From an uncultured Prolixibacteraceae bacterium (GTDB lineage Bacteria > Bacteroidota > Bacteroidia > Bacteroidales > Prolixibacteraceae): 64,000 nt of DNA. The DNA lies in assembly GCA_937915865.1 (NCBI GenBank), contig CALGIG010000054.1, positions 1 through 64,000 on the forward strand, read 5' to 3'. The translations under genes were made by a program, and so were the position numbers. The notes beneath the pieces were generated by a model. The model ran no database searches and was not told the origin of the DNA. It was given only the letters and a program-made list of their open reading frames with translations. Below are positions 25,920 through 34,992 of the stretch, one piece after another (within the stretch, counting starts at the first letter, position 1; every line of letters starts with the position of its first letter).

Positions 25920-26807
25920 CTAAAGCTTTTCAATAGCACTTGCTTTCGTCAAATCTCCATTTTTGATAACAAAGTGCTGATGCCTGCCACCATTCTTTTC
26001 GAACAATTCCACCACCAGTTGCTTTTTATCGGGAATGGTAAATTTTTGAAATGCAAATACAGTGGATTCCGCATTTTTTCTGGTTACCGAAGTCAGGTTA
26101 TTGTAGGTTCGGACAGGTTCAACCACCGTTTCCTGTATCGCCATCCGTTTGACGACCTTTCTGTCAACGATCCTGAAAGTCAGAAAATCAATGTCGAAAG
26201 GTATGTTGGAATCGTTTTTAATTTCGGTTCGAAAAAATAACAGCCCGTTATAGCTATAAATACTCCGGAGGCGGAATTCTATTCCAAACTGTTTGCTCTC
26301 TACGTGTTTAACCGTTCCCTTGGACGTTTTATAAATTTTTTTCATTGCCATATCAACGGTTTTTGGAGATTCATTGCCCAGTTCCGAGAGATGTACCTCC
26401 ATTGAGTTTTCAGGCTGATTATCAGGTGTGTTCCTGAAACGGAAATCTTTCATTTCAATATTCAGTTTCTCAGGAGTTTCAGAATAATTTACGATAAACG
26501 AATAAAAACTGCCTTCATCGGTAATTACCGAAAAGTTGGTTTCTTCTTTAAACCCTTTTATGGCAGCTTTTACCCGCACCACATTTTCGGCTCCATCGGC
26601 TTTACCGGCAATTAGGTTGGGTGAGCCGAGGTCAATGTACGAAACACCGGAAGGAAAAATCAGGTGAACGGTTTTGTCATAGGTCACATCCAGACAATAG
26701 GATGGGATAACCCTGTCGGTAGAGATGGTTTTGGTAAACTGGTTTTGAGCAAATAAAGACAACATGCAAATTGAAAAAAGTAGATATGTGAAAAACAGCT
26801 TTCTCAT
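25920..26807 (-). CDS. traN: Conjugative transposon protein TraN (VirB9-like)
   Basis: A 295-aa protein with a signal peptide (about 1-20), then TKTISTDRVIPSYCLDVTYDKTVHLIFPSGVSYIDLGSP, the usual TraN N-terminal signature. The beta-rich body ends in GGRHQHFVIKNGDL. It is the outer-membrane-associated core component of the CTnDOT-type type IV secretion system, comparable with VirB9. It follows TraM by a 33-bp gap and is the last tra gene here. Confidence 0.85.
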   Translation of the reverse strand: MRKLFFTYLLFSICMLSLFAQNQFTKTISTDRVIPSYCLDVTYDKTVHLIFPSGVSYIDLGSPNLIAGKADGAENVVRVKAAIKGFKEETNFSVITDEGSFYSFIVNYSETPEKLNIEMKDFRFRNTPDNQPENSMEVHLSELGNESPKTVDMAMKKIYKTSKGTVKHVESKQFGIEFRLRSIYSYNGLLFFRTEIKNDSNIPFDIDFLTFRIVDRKVVKRMAIQETVVEPVRTYNNLTSVTRKNAESTVFAFQKFTIPDKKQLVVELFEKNGGRHQHFVIKNGDLTKASAIEKL

Positions 26808-26840
26808 GATGATTGATTTTTTAGTTAAACAATTTGATTT

Positions 26841-28139
26841 TTAATTGGAAGGCATTAACAACAGGCGGTGCCCGGCTTTCAGTGTCACTTTTGTAGTTCG
26901 TAGTTTTTTTGAAACATACTGCGAAGCGCCCTGGATTAGGCTTCGGCCCACATCGGCAGCCAGTTGCTGACCGGCTGTTGTGCCCTGGGTAATACTGATG
27001 CTTGTTCCGGCACCTTGCCCCATCGAAGCGGTAACTTCTTTGAGTGCGGTGACTTCCTGGGAGCCGGGAATAAAAATGCCCTGTTGCCCATCCATGTCAT
27101 ACACCGAAATCTTTACCGGGATAATCCTACCCCTATACTCAAGCGAGCTTACAACAATACTTAACCGTTCGCCCTGAATGGTTGCAATACCGGTAATCAG
27201 TTCATTTTCCGGAATTATGATTTTCCCGGCTTTTACAGGCTCCAGCAAGCGTAACCGCACACTTTGCCCGGTAACGATTACCTGGTCATTGTGGACACAA
27301 GCCAGCACCGTATTCGCACCGGACTCATTGTTACTTTTAGCCGCTGCTGAAGTATAAAATTTGGTTCCGGCAGACCGGGTAAATTCTCCCAGAAAAGCAG
27401 AATCACTCACTTGTTGCTGAAGGGCGCTTGTTTCGTTCGTCCCTAATTTAGAAACCGGGGAGATGCTTTTGTTTTCTTTCGACGACGGGTCAGAGGGAAA
27501 AACTTTATCCGATTGTAGTGCAGCCGGTTGAACCTGTCCCTGAACCGATGGCATATATTTGGCAGCCATTTTATAACTTTCTTCCATAATCCGGAGCTGC
27601 CTTTCATCCTGATCGGGATTTTTCCCTCTTTCTTTTTCCTCCAAGTCGGCTTGTAGCTTTTTTACCTGTTTTTCCAACTCTTTTTCTCTGGAACCTGCCT
27701 GTGGCTGGTCGTAAAAGTTGTTTAGATCGCGGTTCACCCTTTTATAAGACTCAGCTGATGAACGGACTGAAGATGATCGTTTTCCCGGGGACACATATTT
27801 CCCGTTAGGACCAGGTGCAACTTTACTTTTCACTGAATCCGTTTCAACGCCATAGTCTTTCAGAGATAGCGTTTGCCGGTGTTTCTTTATTCCAAAAAGC
27901 TCCATCTCATAGGCTGTTTTTTTGTCACCTATAATTTCATTTTTGGGTACAGGCAAATCGCTGTTAAGCCCTTTCTGTTCCTTTCCCATTGGCGGGGCAG
28001 GTTTAAAGATAAAGTACATGGCCAGGGCAAAGACTGCAAACATTAACGGAAAGACAACCATTTTCTTCCGCTTTTGCAATTGTTCGGAGGTAAGCACCTT
28101 TGGTGGTGCTTTTTTATCCTTATTCTGTTTCATGGTCAA
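26841..28139 (-). CDS. traM: Conjugative transposon protein TraM (VirB10-like)
   Basis: A 432-aa protein with a cytoplasmic N-terminus, one transmembrane segment at about 30-47 (VVFPLMFAVFALAMYFIF), a Pro/Lys/Glu-rich coiled periplasmic linker (about 50-240) and a conserved C-terminal domain with ENELITGIATIQGERLSI and the KVTLKAGHRLLLMP end. It spans the envelope and links inner and outer membrane parts of the mating channel. The N-terminal 20 nt overlap traL. Start choices are the ATGs at 28139 or 28133. Confidence 0.85.
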   Translation of the reverse strand: MTMKQNKDKKAPPKVLTSEQLQKRKKMVVFPLMFAVFALAMYFIFKPAPPMGKEQKGLNSDLPVPKNEIIGDKKTAYEMELFGIKKHRQTLSLKDYGVETDSVKSKVAPGPNGKYVSPGKRSSSVRSSAESYKRVNRDLNNFYDQPQAGSREKELEKQVKKLQADLEEKERGKNPDQDERQLRIMEESYKMAAKYMPSVQGQVQPAALQSDKVFPSDPSSKENKSISPVSKLGTNETSALQQQVSDSAFLGEFTRSAGTKFYTSAAAKSNNESGANTVLACVHNDQVIVTGQSVRLRLLEPVKAGKIIIPENELITGIATIQGERLSIVVSSLEYRGRIIPVKISVYDMDGQQGIFIPGSQEVTALKEVTASMGQGAGTSISITQGTTAGQQLAADVGRSLIQGASQYVSKKLRTTKVTLKAGHRLLLMPSN

Positions 28140-28425
28140 TCGTTTTAAGTGAAACTGTATCGTTGGCAGCCTTCATCGGTTTTGTAATTTTTAGTGGCGA
28201 AATATGTCCCGTTTCGGAAAGCTTTGCCCCATTTCTGAAAATATCAGCAATGGAAAGGCCGACCAAAGCGGTAAAAACAATTAGCATTGCACCGATAATC
28301 ATTTTGCGCTGCTTTTGGCTTAGCTTTTCACAGGCATTCCGTAAGCCGTTCCGAAGATTTGCCCTTAAATTGGATATCCCCTTTCTATTGGGAATATCAC
28401 CGGTCCCAGGTTGACTTGTCTTCAT
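28120..28425 (-). CDS. traL: Conjugative transposon protein TraL
   Basis: A 101-aa protein with one transmembrane helix around residues 43-62 (MIIGAMLIVFTALVGLSIADIF) and polar, basic flanks. This is typical of the small TraL protein encoded between traK and traM in Bacteroidota conjugative elements. It overlaps traK by 29 nt and traM by 20 nt, so translation is coupled. Confidence 0.8.
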   Translation of the reverse strand: MKTSQPGTGDIPNRKGISNLRANLRNGLRNACEKLSQKQRKMIIGAMLIVFTALVGLSIADIFRNGAKLSETGHISPLKITKPMKAANDTVSLKTIDHETE

Positions 28426-29020
28426 TTTCCTTTATGATAAAATTTTCAAGGATAAACCCATGCGGGTTGTTATCGCTGCGCGATGTGTTGCGCAAACGGC
28501 AGGTAGTTACCAGGTTACGCTCCGTTACCGTAGTTTCCCTGATAATGTGTTCCCGCGCATAAACCATAGCCTCATAAGGATAACTGTTGAAGTTGCAGGA
28601 GATGCTGTCAACCCAAATCCGTTGTGTTACATTGCCCGAAATAATCCGGTTGAAATATCCGCTTTCGACCAAATCTTTGTAAATGGTAAAAACACTTTTG
28701 TCGGAAAGGGCAAGGGCCCGGTTGATGTTGTATTCAATGGCATTTTTATCCGGCGAAAGCGTAAAAAACAATTCATGAAAACGCATGATGTGGTCTCTGG
28801 CTTCTACCGGCCGGTTTTGCGATAAGTCCTGGGACAAGGCCAAAATCAGCGATTTCCCCTGATCGAGCACATATATCTTTTGCCGCTGTGCCTCAGCATA
28901 GCTGTACGAACTCCATACCGAGTAAACCGTAACAACGGTACAGGCACACACAAAGACGATGGCAAATAGCCGTATCAGCTTAAAGCTGCTCTCTATGTTC
29001 ATTAAAGGTTTGAATTCCAT
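28397..29020 (-). CDS. traK: Conjugative transposon protein TraK (VirB8-like)
   Basis: A 207-aa protein starting MEFKPLMNIESSFKLIRLF, then a membrane anchor at about 18-37 and a periplasmic domain with QKIYVLDQGKSL, FHELFFTLSPDKNAI and ERNLVTTCRLRNTSRSDNNPHGF. All are familiar from TraK. It is an inner-membrane assembly factor of the T4SS. It lies between traJ and traL. Confidence 0.9.
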   Translation of the reverse strand: MEFKPLMNIESSFKLIRLFAIVFVCACTVVTVYSVWSSYSYAEAQRQKIYVLDQGKSLILALSQDLSQNRPVEARDHIMRFHELFFTLSPDKNAIEYNINRALALSDKSVFTIYKDLVESGYFNRIISGNVTQRIWVDSISCNFNSYPYEAMVYAREHIIRETTVTERNLVTTCRLRNTSRSDNNPHGFILENFIIKENEDKSTWDR

Positions 29021-29038
29021 AATCTATCAATTAATCGT

Positions 29039-30040
29039 TTATCGTTTAAGTACTTTCCCGGTTATGTTTCCGGCTGCAGCCCCGACTGTGCCCGATGCTA
29101 CAGATGTTCCTCGCATGGCAGAACTGCTCACGTTTTGGCCGTAATTTCCCATCCCACCTGCCTGTACAATCCATCCGGCCACACTGGGAATGGTAAAATA
29201 CCCGACAATGCCGATGAGCATAAAAGTGATATACACCCCATCGGTGCCTTGCGGGATGTAATTGGGATCGGCGGTCATGTCGGCAATGTCTTTCTGGAGC
29301 ATCAGAACCTGGAGTTTTGCCAATATGCTTGAAAGGATATCGGAAACCGGGAGCCACAGGTAAATGCTGATGTACCGTGTAAGCCAGGTGATCAGCGTGT
29401 TCTGGAACCCGTCAAAGACACTGAAAGCAAATGCAATTGGTCCCAGGATAGACAATACGATCAGAAAGAAAGTCCGAAGGCAATCGATAACCAAAGCGGC
29501 CGCCTGGAATATCAGTTCCAAAAGGTTCAGAAACGCCTTCTGAATGGATTGTTCCAGTTTGTACCAACTGCGCTGGGCGTACATTCCGGCCATAGTAGCA
29601 AGATCGGAGGGGCTCCACCCCAAATCGTCAATCGCTTTATCAAACGCTTCGTCACTTACCAGGTAAGCTTCCTCCGGGTTTCGCAACATTTTTTCCCGTT
29701 CAATGGCATCTTTGTCCTTTTTAAGCTGCTCCATATCCAGCACCTGCGATTCCAGAATGCCGTTCGTTCCCCGGACTATCGGGCTTAAAACAGCATTCAT
29801 GGTTCCGAGCACGATGGTCGGAAAAAACAGGATGCACAAGCCGATGGCAAAAGGACGAAGCAGTGGAAAAACATCAATGGGTTCGGCCTTTGCCAGCGAT
29901 TGCCATACCCGGTAAGCCACATAGAAAAGGGCGCCCAGCCCGGCAATGCCTTTGGCTACAGCAGTCATGTCGGAACAAAGGGGCATCATTTCGGTATAGA
30001 GCATCCGGAGTGCCTGGTGTAAATTATCGAATGTATCCAT
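29039..30040 (-). CDS. traJ: Conjugative transposon protein TraJ (VirB6-like)
   Basis: A 333-aa polytopic membrane protein. The N-terminus MDTFDNLHQALRMLYTEMMPLC, several hydrophobic segments (about 28-45, 70-90, 175-215, 270-295) and the WYKLEQSIQ and TWLTRYISIYLWLPVSDIL motifs are characteristic of TraJ. It forms part of the inner-membrane channel. The C-terminal tail is Gly/Ser/Ala-rich. Confidence 0.9.
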   Translation of the reverse strand: MDTFDNLHQALRMLYTEMMPLCSDMTAVAKGIAGLGALFYVAYRVWQSLAKAEPIDVFPLLRPFAIGLCILFFPTIVLGTMNAVLSPIVRGTNGILESQVLDMEQLKKDKDAIEREKMLRNPEEAYLVSDEAFDKAIDDLGWSPSDLATMAGMYAQRSWYKLEQSIQKAFLNLLELIFQAAALVIDCLRTFFLIVLSILGPIAFAFSVFDGFQNTLITWLTRYISIYLWLPVSDILSSILAKLQVLMLQKDIADMTADPNYIPQGTDGVYITFMLIGIVGYFTIPSVAGWIVQAGGMGNYGQNVSSSAMRGTSVASGTVGAAAGNITGKVLKR

Positions 30041-30052
30041 AGCTGAGATAAT

Positions 30053-30682
30053 TTACCAGTACCTGTCGTTTGCTGTTCCGTAAAGGGCCAGAATGCGGGC
30101 CGAATTGCCTTTCTGTTCCGAACGGATGAGCGATATGGATATGTTCTTGTTGGTGTAGTACCGTGTAAGGTTCCGGAAATGCTTCACTGAGTTGTAACAC
30201 CGGTCAACAAGGTCAATCCGTTCTTTATCCGTCATGGACAGTTCCGTGGCGCTGATTACATCCTTCAATTCTTTGAGCGTTGCCGCTCCCTCTTCCAGCA
30301 GTTTGGTGTAACCAAAGGCTATGGCTTCCAGTTCCGTGGCTGAGTAATTTTCATCCTGCAACATCAACTCAAAGGAGTTGACATACATATCCGAGATTTC
30401 TCCAATCATAATCAGGGTTTGCTGCACTTTTCTCGCATCTTTTACCAGGTCGGTCACCTCTTTTAGTTTGTCGTAATATTCCTTTCCCTGGTCATACACT
30501 TTTTTTACTTCCTGAAAATTCTTGATCACATTGGAAACTGTGCTTGAAGTTTGTATAATCTCATTGGCAGAGTTGACAATGCTCTGGGCAAGGTTAACCG
30601 GGTCGGTAACCACAAACTGCGCTTTCAGGCTTGATAGGCCAAGAAAGACAAACAAGCCTGCTGTTATTAGTTTTATTTTCAT
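30053..30682 (-). CDS. traI: Conjugative transposon protein TraI (DUF4141)
   Basis: A 209-aa secreted or periplasmic protein: signal peptide (about 1-21), FVVTDPVNLAQSIVNSANEI, a coiled helical middle (VYDQGKEYYDKLKEVTDLVKD) and a C-terminal RYYTNKNISISLIRSEQKGN. This pattern is DUF4141, called TraI in CTnDOT-type elements and comparable with VirB5. It lies between traG and traJ, and no separate traH is seen. Confidence 0.85.
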   Translation of the reverse strand: MKIKLITAGLFVFLGLSSLKAQFVVTDPVNLAQSIVNSANEIIQTSSTVSNVIKNFQEVKKVYDQGKEYYDKLKEVTDLVKDARKVQQTLIMIGEISDMYVNSFELMLQDENYSATELEAIAFGYTKLLEEGAATLKELKDVISATELSMTDKERIDLVDRCYNSVKHFRNLTRYYTNKNISISLIRSEQKGNSARILALYGTANDRYW

Positions 30683-30715
30683 ACTTCTGAATTTTAAATG
30701 TTAATGTTGAAGTTG

Positions 30716-33208
30716 TTATTTGCTTTCTGCCAGTTGTTTGATGGCCATTTCAATATTCCCGCCCAACTTTTCAGTCAGGCGGGTAAGTTCCAGTTTTTCA
30801 GTTTCTTCGGTTGTGTATATGATATACTCGCTGGTTGAAACTTCTGTGGCATAGACTGCTGAATGAACCCCGCCAAGGCCAATCCAGACCTCTTTGTATT
30901 TGCGGGTGGGGTCGTTGTCCATGTTGATGGATAAAATCTGGTCGCGTTCTTTTTCGGTAAGCCCGAGCAAGGCCTGTATCGCATCAAACTTGTTCATGTA
31001 CTTGCGCTGGTCGAGCAAAATCTTGCAGTCCGAATTGTTGATGATACTCTCTTTCACAATGGGCGAACTGATGATGTCGTCCACCTCCTGGGTAACCACA
31101 ACCGCTTCGCCATAGTATTTGCGGACCGTCTTGAACAGGTAACGGATGTATTCGCTCATGTTGGCCGAAGTCAGGGCTTTCCAGCACTCTTCAATCAGGA
31201 TCATCTTGCGGATGCCTTTCAACCGCCTCATTTTGCTGATGAAAGTCTCCATGATGATAATCGTGACAATAGGCAACAGGACTTTATGGTCGCGGATGTT
31301 GTCCAGTTCGAAAACGATAAAGCGTTTGCCCAGCAAATCCAGTTGCCGGGACGAATTGAGCAGGTAATCGTATTCTCCGCCTTTGTAATAAGGTTCGAGT
31401 ACGTTCAGGAAGTTGTCCACATCAAAGTCCTTTTCACGGACTTTTTTTGCGCGCAACTCCTCGCGGTAATCTCCACCGACAAACTCGTAGAAAGTGTTGA
31501 ATGAAGGCATTATTCCGGTTTCCTTTTTTATGCACCGAATGAAATTGTTAACGGCATTGTCCAGGGCCACTTCCTCTGCCCGAGTGGGTATCTCGCTGTC
31601 CTTTTTCCAAAGGGTCAGGATAAGGGTTTTGATGGATTCCCGTTTTTCAATATCAAACAGCCCATCTTCGGTATAAAACGGGTTGAAAGCAACCGGGTTT
31701 TCTTCGGTATAGGTGAAATAAACCCCGTCTTCACCCCTGGTTTTATGGTTGATCAGGTTGCACAGTCCTTTGTAGCTGTTGCCGGTGTCCACCAGTAAAA
31801 TATGGGCGCCCTGTTCATAATACTGCCTGACCAGGTGGTTGGTGAAAAAGGATTTGCCGCTTCCCGAAGGACCAAGGATAAATTTGTTCCGGTTGGTGAT
31901 AATTCCCTGTTTCATCGGCAGGTCAGAAATATCCACATGCAGGGGTTTCCCGGTGAGCCTGTCCACCATCTTGATGCCGAAGGGCGAAAGTGAACTTTGA
32001 TAATTGGTCTCACCTGTAAAGAAGCAACAGGCCTGTTCAATGAAGGTATAAAAACTTTCCTCGGAAGGAAAATCAGCCGCATTACCAGGGATGCCTGCCC
32101 AGTAAAGGGTCGGTACATCGATGGTGTTGTGGCGCGGCTGGTAACCCATGAGGGAGATTTGAGAACCCACATTATTCTTGATCATTTTTAATTCCTGCGG
32201 GTTGTCAGACCAAGCCATCACATTGAAGTGGGCACGTACGGAAACCAGTCCGTGAGCATACGCCTCATTCAGGTACAAATCGATCCACTCTTTGTTCACG
32301 AGGTTGCCACGCCCATACCTGGCCAGCGACTGCATATTGCGTCCCATTTTTTCGAACCGTTTCAGGTTTTCTTCGTGGTCGTCAATAAACACATACTGGC
32401 TGTAGATGTGGTTACAAGGTAAAAGCAACCCTACCGGTGAGGCGAACGATAAACGGCAACTGCTCTTGTCGGTGGAAAGTCGCTCATACCGGCAATCGGT
32501 AGCCACCTTTCCCGGCAAGTCGCTTACATCTGAAATAGTATGCAAACAAAGGGCGTTGTCACCGATATGAACTTCGCCCGGATCGATACGCATATCTTTC
32601 AATACAGGGTCATCGTCCTGGGTAAGGGCCAGATACTTCTCAATGATGCCGCTCTCTTTTGCTGATCCAATGATTTCAGCAGTTGTAAGCCGTTCCAACG
32701 TAATCATGCTACTGTCGTTCATGATACGCTCAAACTGGCTTACCGAATCCAGAAACCGGGTTACTGTTTCTTTGTCTTTAACTTCTTTGGGAACAATAAA
32801 GCCTCGGGCAAGGCTGTTGAAGGTGCTTTGCTGCCGGGACCGTTCTTTGGTTGTTTTTGTCAGCATCAGGTAACAGTAATGACTCAGGAAAGGCCGTTCG
32901 TTAAAATGCCTCTGGAAACTCCGTGATAAAAAGGAGATATCACCGGTTTCGGGTATTTCCGGAGCATATTTTTCTTCACAGTACCAATCCTGCTTCAGGA
33001 GAACAGAATAGTCGGGCAGTACTTTAATGGCTTTGCACCATGCGGAATGGAGCGTTTCATACCCGACTGCACTGACGGTAAAGAGCTCGGGCAAGCTAAC
33101 CCGGAAGGCAACGGTAATATCCGCATCTTTCGACAGGATACAACCGTTCTCAACGGCCATTAGCGGGAACTTTCGTTCCAATGTACTTGTGTTTAAAATA
33201 CTTCTCAT
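30716..33208 (-). CDS. traG: TraG-type conjugation ATPase (VirB4-like)
   Basis: An 830-aa T4SS ATPase. An N-terminal TraG/VirB4 domain is followed by a P-loop domain with Walker A LGPSGSGKSF (about 443-452) and Walker B KMILIEECWKAL (about 665-676), then VVTQEVDD and RKYMNKFDAI as usual in the family. It powers pilus assembly and DNA transfer. Despite its name it is not the coupling protein, which is mobC here. It overlaps traF by 4 nt. Confidence 0.9.
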   Translation of the reverse strand: MRSILNTSTLERKFPLMAVENGCILSKDADITVAFRVSLPELFTVSAVGYETLHSAWCKAIKVLPDYSVLLKQDWYCEEKYAPEIPETGDISFLSRSFQRHFNERPFLSHYCYLMLTKTTKERSRQQSTFNSLARGFIVPKEVKDKETVTRFLDSVSQFERIMNDSSMITLERLTTAEIIGSAKESGIIEKYLALTQDDDPVLKDMRIDPGEVHIGDNALCLHTISDVSDLPGKVATDCRYERLSTDKSSCRLSFASPVGLLLPCNHIYSQYVFIDDHEENLKRFEKMGRNMQSLARYGRGNLVNKEWIDLYLNEAYAHGLVSVRAHFNVMAWSDNPQELKMIKNNVGSQISLMGYQPRHNTIDVPTLYWAGIPGNAADFPSEESFYTFIEQACCFFTGETNYQSSLSPFGIKMVDRLTGKPLHVDISDLPMKQGIITNRNKFILGPSGSGKSFFTNHLVRQYYEQGAHILLVDTGNSYKGLCNLINHKTRGEDGVYFTYTEENPVAFNPFYTEDGLFDIEKRESIKTLILTLWKKDSEIPTRAEEVALDNAVNNFIRCIKKETGIMPSFNTFYEFVGGDYREELRAKKVREKDFDVDNFLNVLEPYYKGGEYDYLLNSSRQLDLLGKRFIVFELDNIRDHKVLLPIVTIIIMETFISKMRRLKGIRKMILIEECWKALTSANMSEYIRYLFKTVRKYYGEAVVVTQEVDDIISSPIVKESIINNSDCKILLDQRKYMNKFDAIQALLGLTEKERDQILSINMDNDPTRKYKEVWIGLGGVHSAVYATEVSTSEYIIYTTEETEKLELTRLTEKLGGNIEMAIKQLAESK

Positions 33209-33555
33209 TTGACTAATTGAAGGTGAATGGTGGATGTTTTCCTGCTCCGGTTTAACAGTTGCGATACCCTTCTCCGGTTCATCAGCCGACGGGGATACCT
33301 TTTTACGGCCTGTAGTTTCATCAACCCGTGGGTACCGTATTTTTTGTTAAGGGAAAAGGTCTGCCAGATAAGCACGGGGGCAGTTATTACGGCGAACCCG
33401 ATGCAAACAGATTGAGGCACGCCGCTCATGTACATCACCATAAAAAGGATGATGATACCAAGCAGCCCGCCTGCAAAGATGAACAGGTACTGACTTCTCA
33501 GCCCTTTAAATTCAACGGGCTTGTTGATGCCCTTGTTGATGCTGAATTCGGCCAT
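33205..33555 (-). CDS. traF: Conjugative transposon protein TraF (DUF4133)
   Basis: A 116-aa protein starting MAEFSINKGINKPVEFKGL, a conserved TraF N-terminus, with two transmembrane helices (about 25-45 and 50-66) and a basic C-terminal tail. It is comparable with VirB3 and sits between traE and traG with a 4-nt overlap. Confidence 0.9.
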   Translation of the reverse strand: MAEFSINKGINKPVEFKGLRSQYLFIFAGGLLGIIILFMVMYMSGVPQSVCIGFAVITAPVLIWQTFSLNKKYGTHGLMKLQAVKRYPRRLMNRRRVSQLLNRSRKTSTIHLQLVK

Positions 33556-33558
33556 AAC

Positions 33559-33855
33559 TTATAGGAAGAATGACCGTAAAATGGTGGCTGCCACAATCAG
33601 GAAGATACAGGCCCCAAACCAAGAGGCTGCTGTTTTTGAAGTATCGGGGTCTCCGCTTGAGAACTTTCCGTAAACTTTTACGCCGCCGATCAAACCAACG
33701 ACAGCTCCGATCGCATAGATCAGTTTAGTAGCCGGATCAAAATAAGAGGTTACCATTTGGGTTGCTTCGGCAATACCGGCGCTGCCGTCGCCCTGCGCTA
33801 AAAGGGTTAAGCCGTAAAAGACAAATACTGAAAGTGAAATTACTTTTTTTATCAT
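33559..33855 (-). CDS. traE: Conjugative transposon protein TraE (DUF4134)
   Basis: A 98-aa protein from the ATG at 33855 (MIKKVISLSVFVF), chosen because it begins the signal peptide; the frame is open from 33879. Two hydrophobic segments, GIAEATQMVTSYFDPATKLIYAIGAVVGLIGGVKVY and ASWFGACIFLIVAATILRSFFL, identify the pilin-like VirB2 equivalent TraE. It is the first gene of the traE-N operon, with its own promoter upstream. Confidence 0.9.
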   Translation of the reverse strand: MIKKVISLSVFVFYGLTLLAQGDGSAGIAEATQMVTSYFDPATKLIYAIGAVVGLIGGVKVYGKFSSGDPDTSKTAASWFGACIFLIVAATILRSFFL

Positions 33856-34043
33856 ATCTGGAAGTTTTATGCCTGGCAAAATCTGCCCTGGCGGTTAATA
33901 CTTCCGCAAACCTAAAGTCAAATTGTAAGGCTTTGGTAGTGTGGGGTCAAGGTGTCGTCGGCTGTCTTTATTTGTCTAGTCTCGGTCAGGAATTGTGTGT
34001 ACAAAGCATTGCTAATTACGAAAGTACTTGAGACATATAGTCG

Positions 34044-34051
34044 CAAAGATA
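34044..34051 (-). promoter_or_regulatory. -7 box upstream of traE
   Basis: On the minus strand TATCTTTG (34044-34051) fits TAnnTTTG and lies about 190 bp before traE. A convincing -33 was not seen. The 297-bp stretch 33856-34152 holds no gene and separates the defence operon from traE, so the transfer genes can be transcribed independently of it. Confidence 0.4.
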
Positions 34052-34152
34052 TTGACTGTTGTTTAAAGCTTTACTCGAAAAGACCAAAAGAGTAGCATTA
34101 TACTTTTAGTATTTCGGTAAGATTGTATCTTTTTGAACACTAGGAATTTGTT

Positions 34153-34992
34153 TTACCTTCTTAGATGTCTCCATTGTGTTTCTTTATCCCACTTCCCAGG
34201 ATAGGATGTAAAAAGTGATGGTCGAAACCAAGTATTATTGATGACATTTAACAGCTTGTTCGATTTCAATAAACCACCTGTATGTTCGGGTTCCATCGCT
34301 ATAGTAATTCCCTGAAGTCGCTTGAATATCCATTGCATTAGAGGATTTTGATAATTGAGCATTTCTTTTATTGCTTTGTCTGATAAGTAGGTATAGTTGC
34401 CATTTCCAGCACATCCAACCTGTAAAGGATTATTCAATGTAAAAAAGTCCAGATCGATGTCAAAGTAAACATTGCACTTATCGCTGGACAAAAGAGAATT
34501 TTCTAATTCTTGATCTTCTTTAAACTTCTTTATAGTATGAACATTACCATATCTATCAATAAATTCTTTATCTTCCCAATTTCGATCAAGTCTTCCCTGA
34601 CGACACCGCACAAAAATATCTCCGATGATATTTAGATAAGCGGCAGCCATAATATGAGTATCATTAAGATGGCTTAAATTAGCCCATGAATATAAGGCTA
34701 CATCTTTGTTGTTCCTTAAATCTAATTCACTAAGCCATTCCTTCTCGCCATCTGAGGGATAAACCAAATCCTGATGCCAATCTAATGTAATCAAGCTGGG
34801 AGGATAATTAATGGCGTGCTCATTCATCAACGTTTGCGTCCATTTATTCCAGAAAAACAAAGCATACCGATGATCATTGAAAATGGATATTTCAATACTC
34901 TTGCTATTTCCATAATACGGATGAGAAATTAACTGCTTCAACGAGCCGGGAGGTGTAACGTATTTATCGTTATGAAAATGCAAGTCCATCAC
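34153..34992 (-). CDS. UPF0489-like protein (arginase-type fold)
   Basis: A 279-aa protein resembling UPF0489 (C5orf22-like), a family with an arginase/deacetylase-type metal-binding pattern. The spaced acidic and His residues are visible: NDHRYALFFW (39-48), LDWHQDL (70-76), FDIDLDFF (177-184) and MEPEHTGG (233-240). The family's reaction is unknown to me. It is the last gene of the AbiE-HsdMS-ATPase-HNH operon, with a 4-nt overlap to the HNH gene, so it is likely a functional part. It could be a hydrolase acting on a small molecule or modified base, or an immunity/regulatory part. Confidence 0.65.
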   Translation of the reverse strand: MMDLHFHNDKYVTPPGSLKQLISHPYYGNSKSIEISIFNDHRYALFFWNKWTQTLMNEHAINYPPSLITLDWHQDLVYPSDGEKEWLSELDLRNNKDVALYSWANLSHLNDTHIMAAAYLNIIGDIFVRCRQGRLDRNWEDKEFIDRYGNVHTIKKFKEDQELENSLLSSDKCNVYFDIDLDFFTLNNPLQVGCAGNGNYTYLSDKAIKEMLNYQNPLMQWIFKRLQGITIAMEPEHTGGLLKSNKLLNVINNTWFRPSLFTSYPGKWDKETQWRHLRR

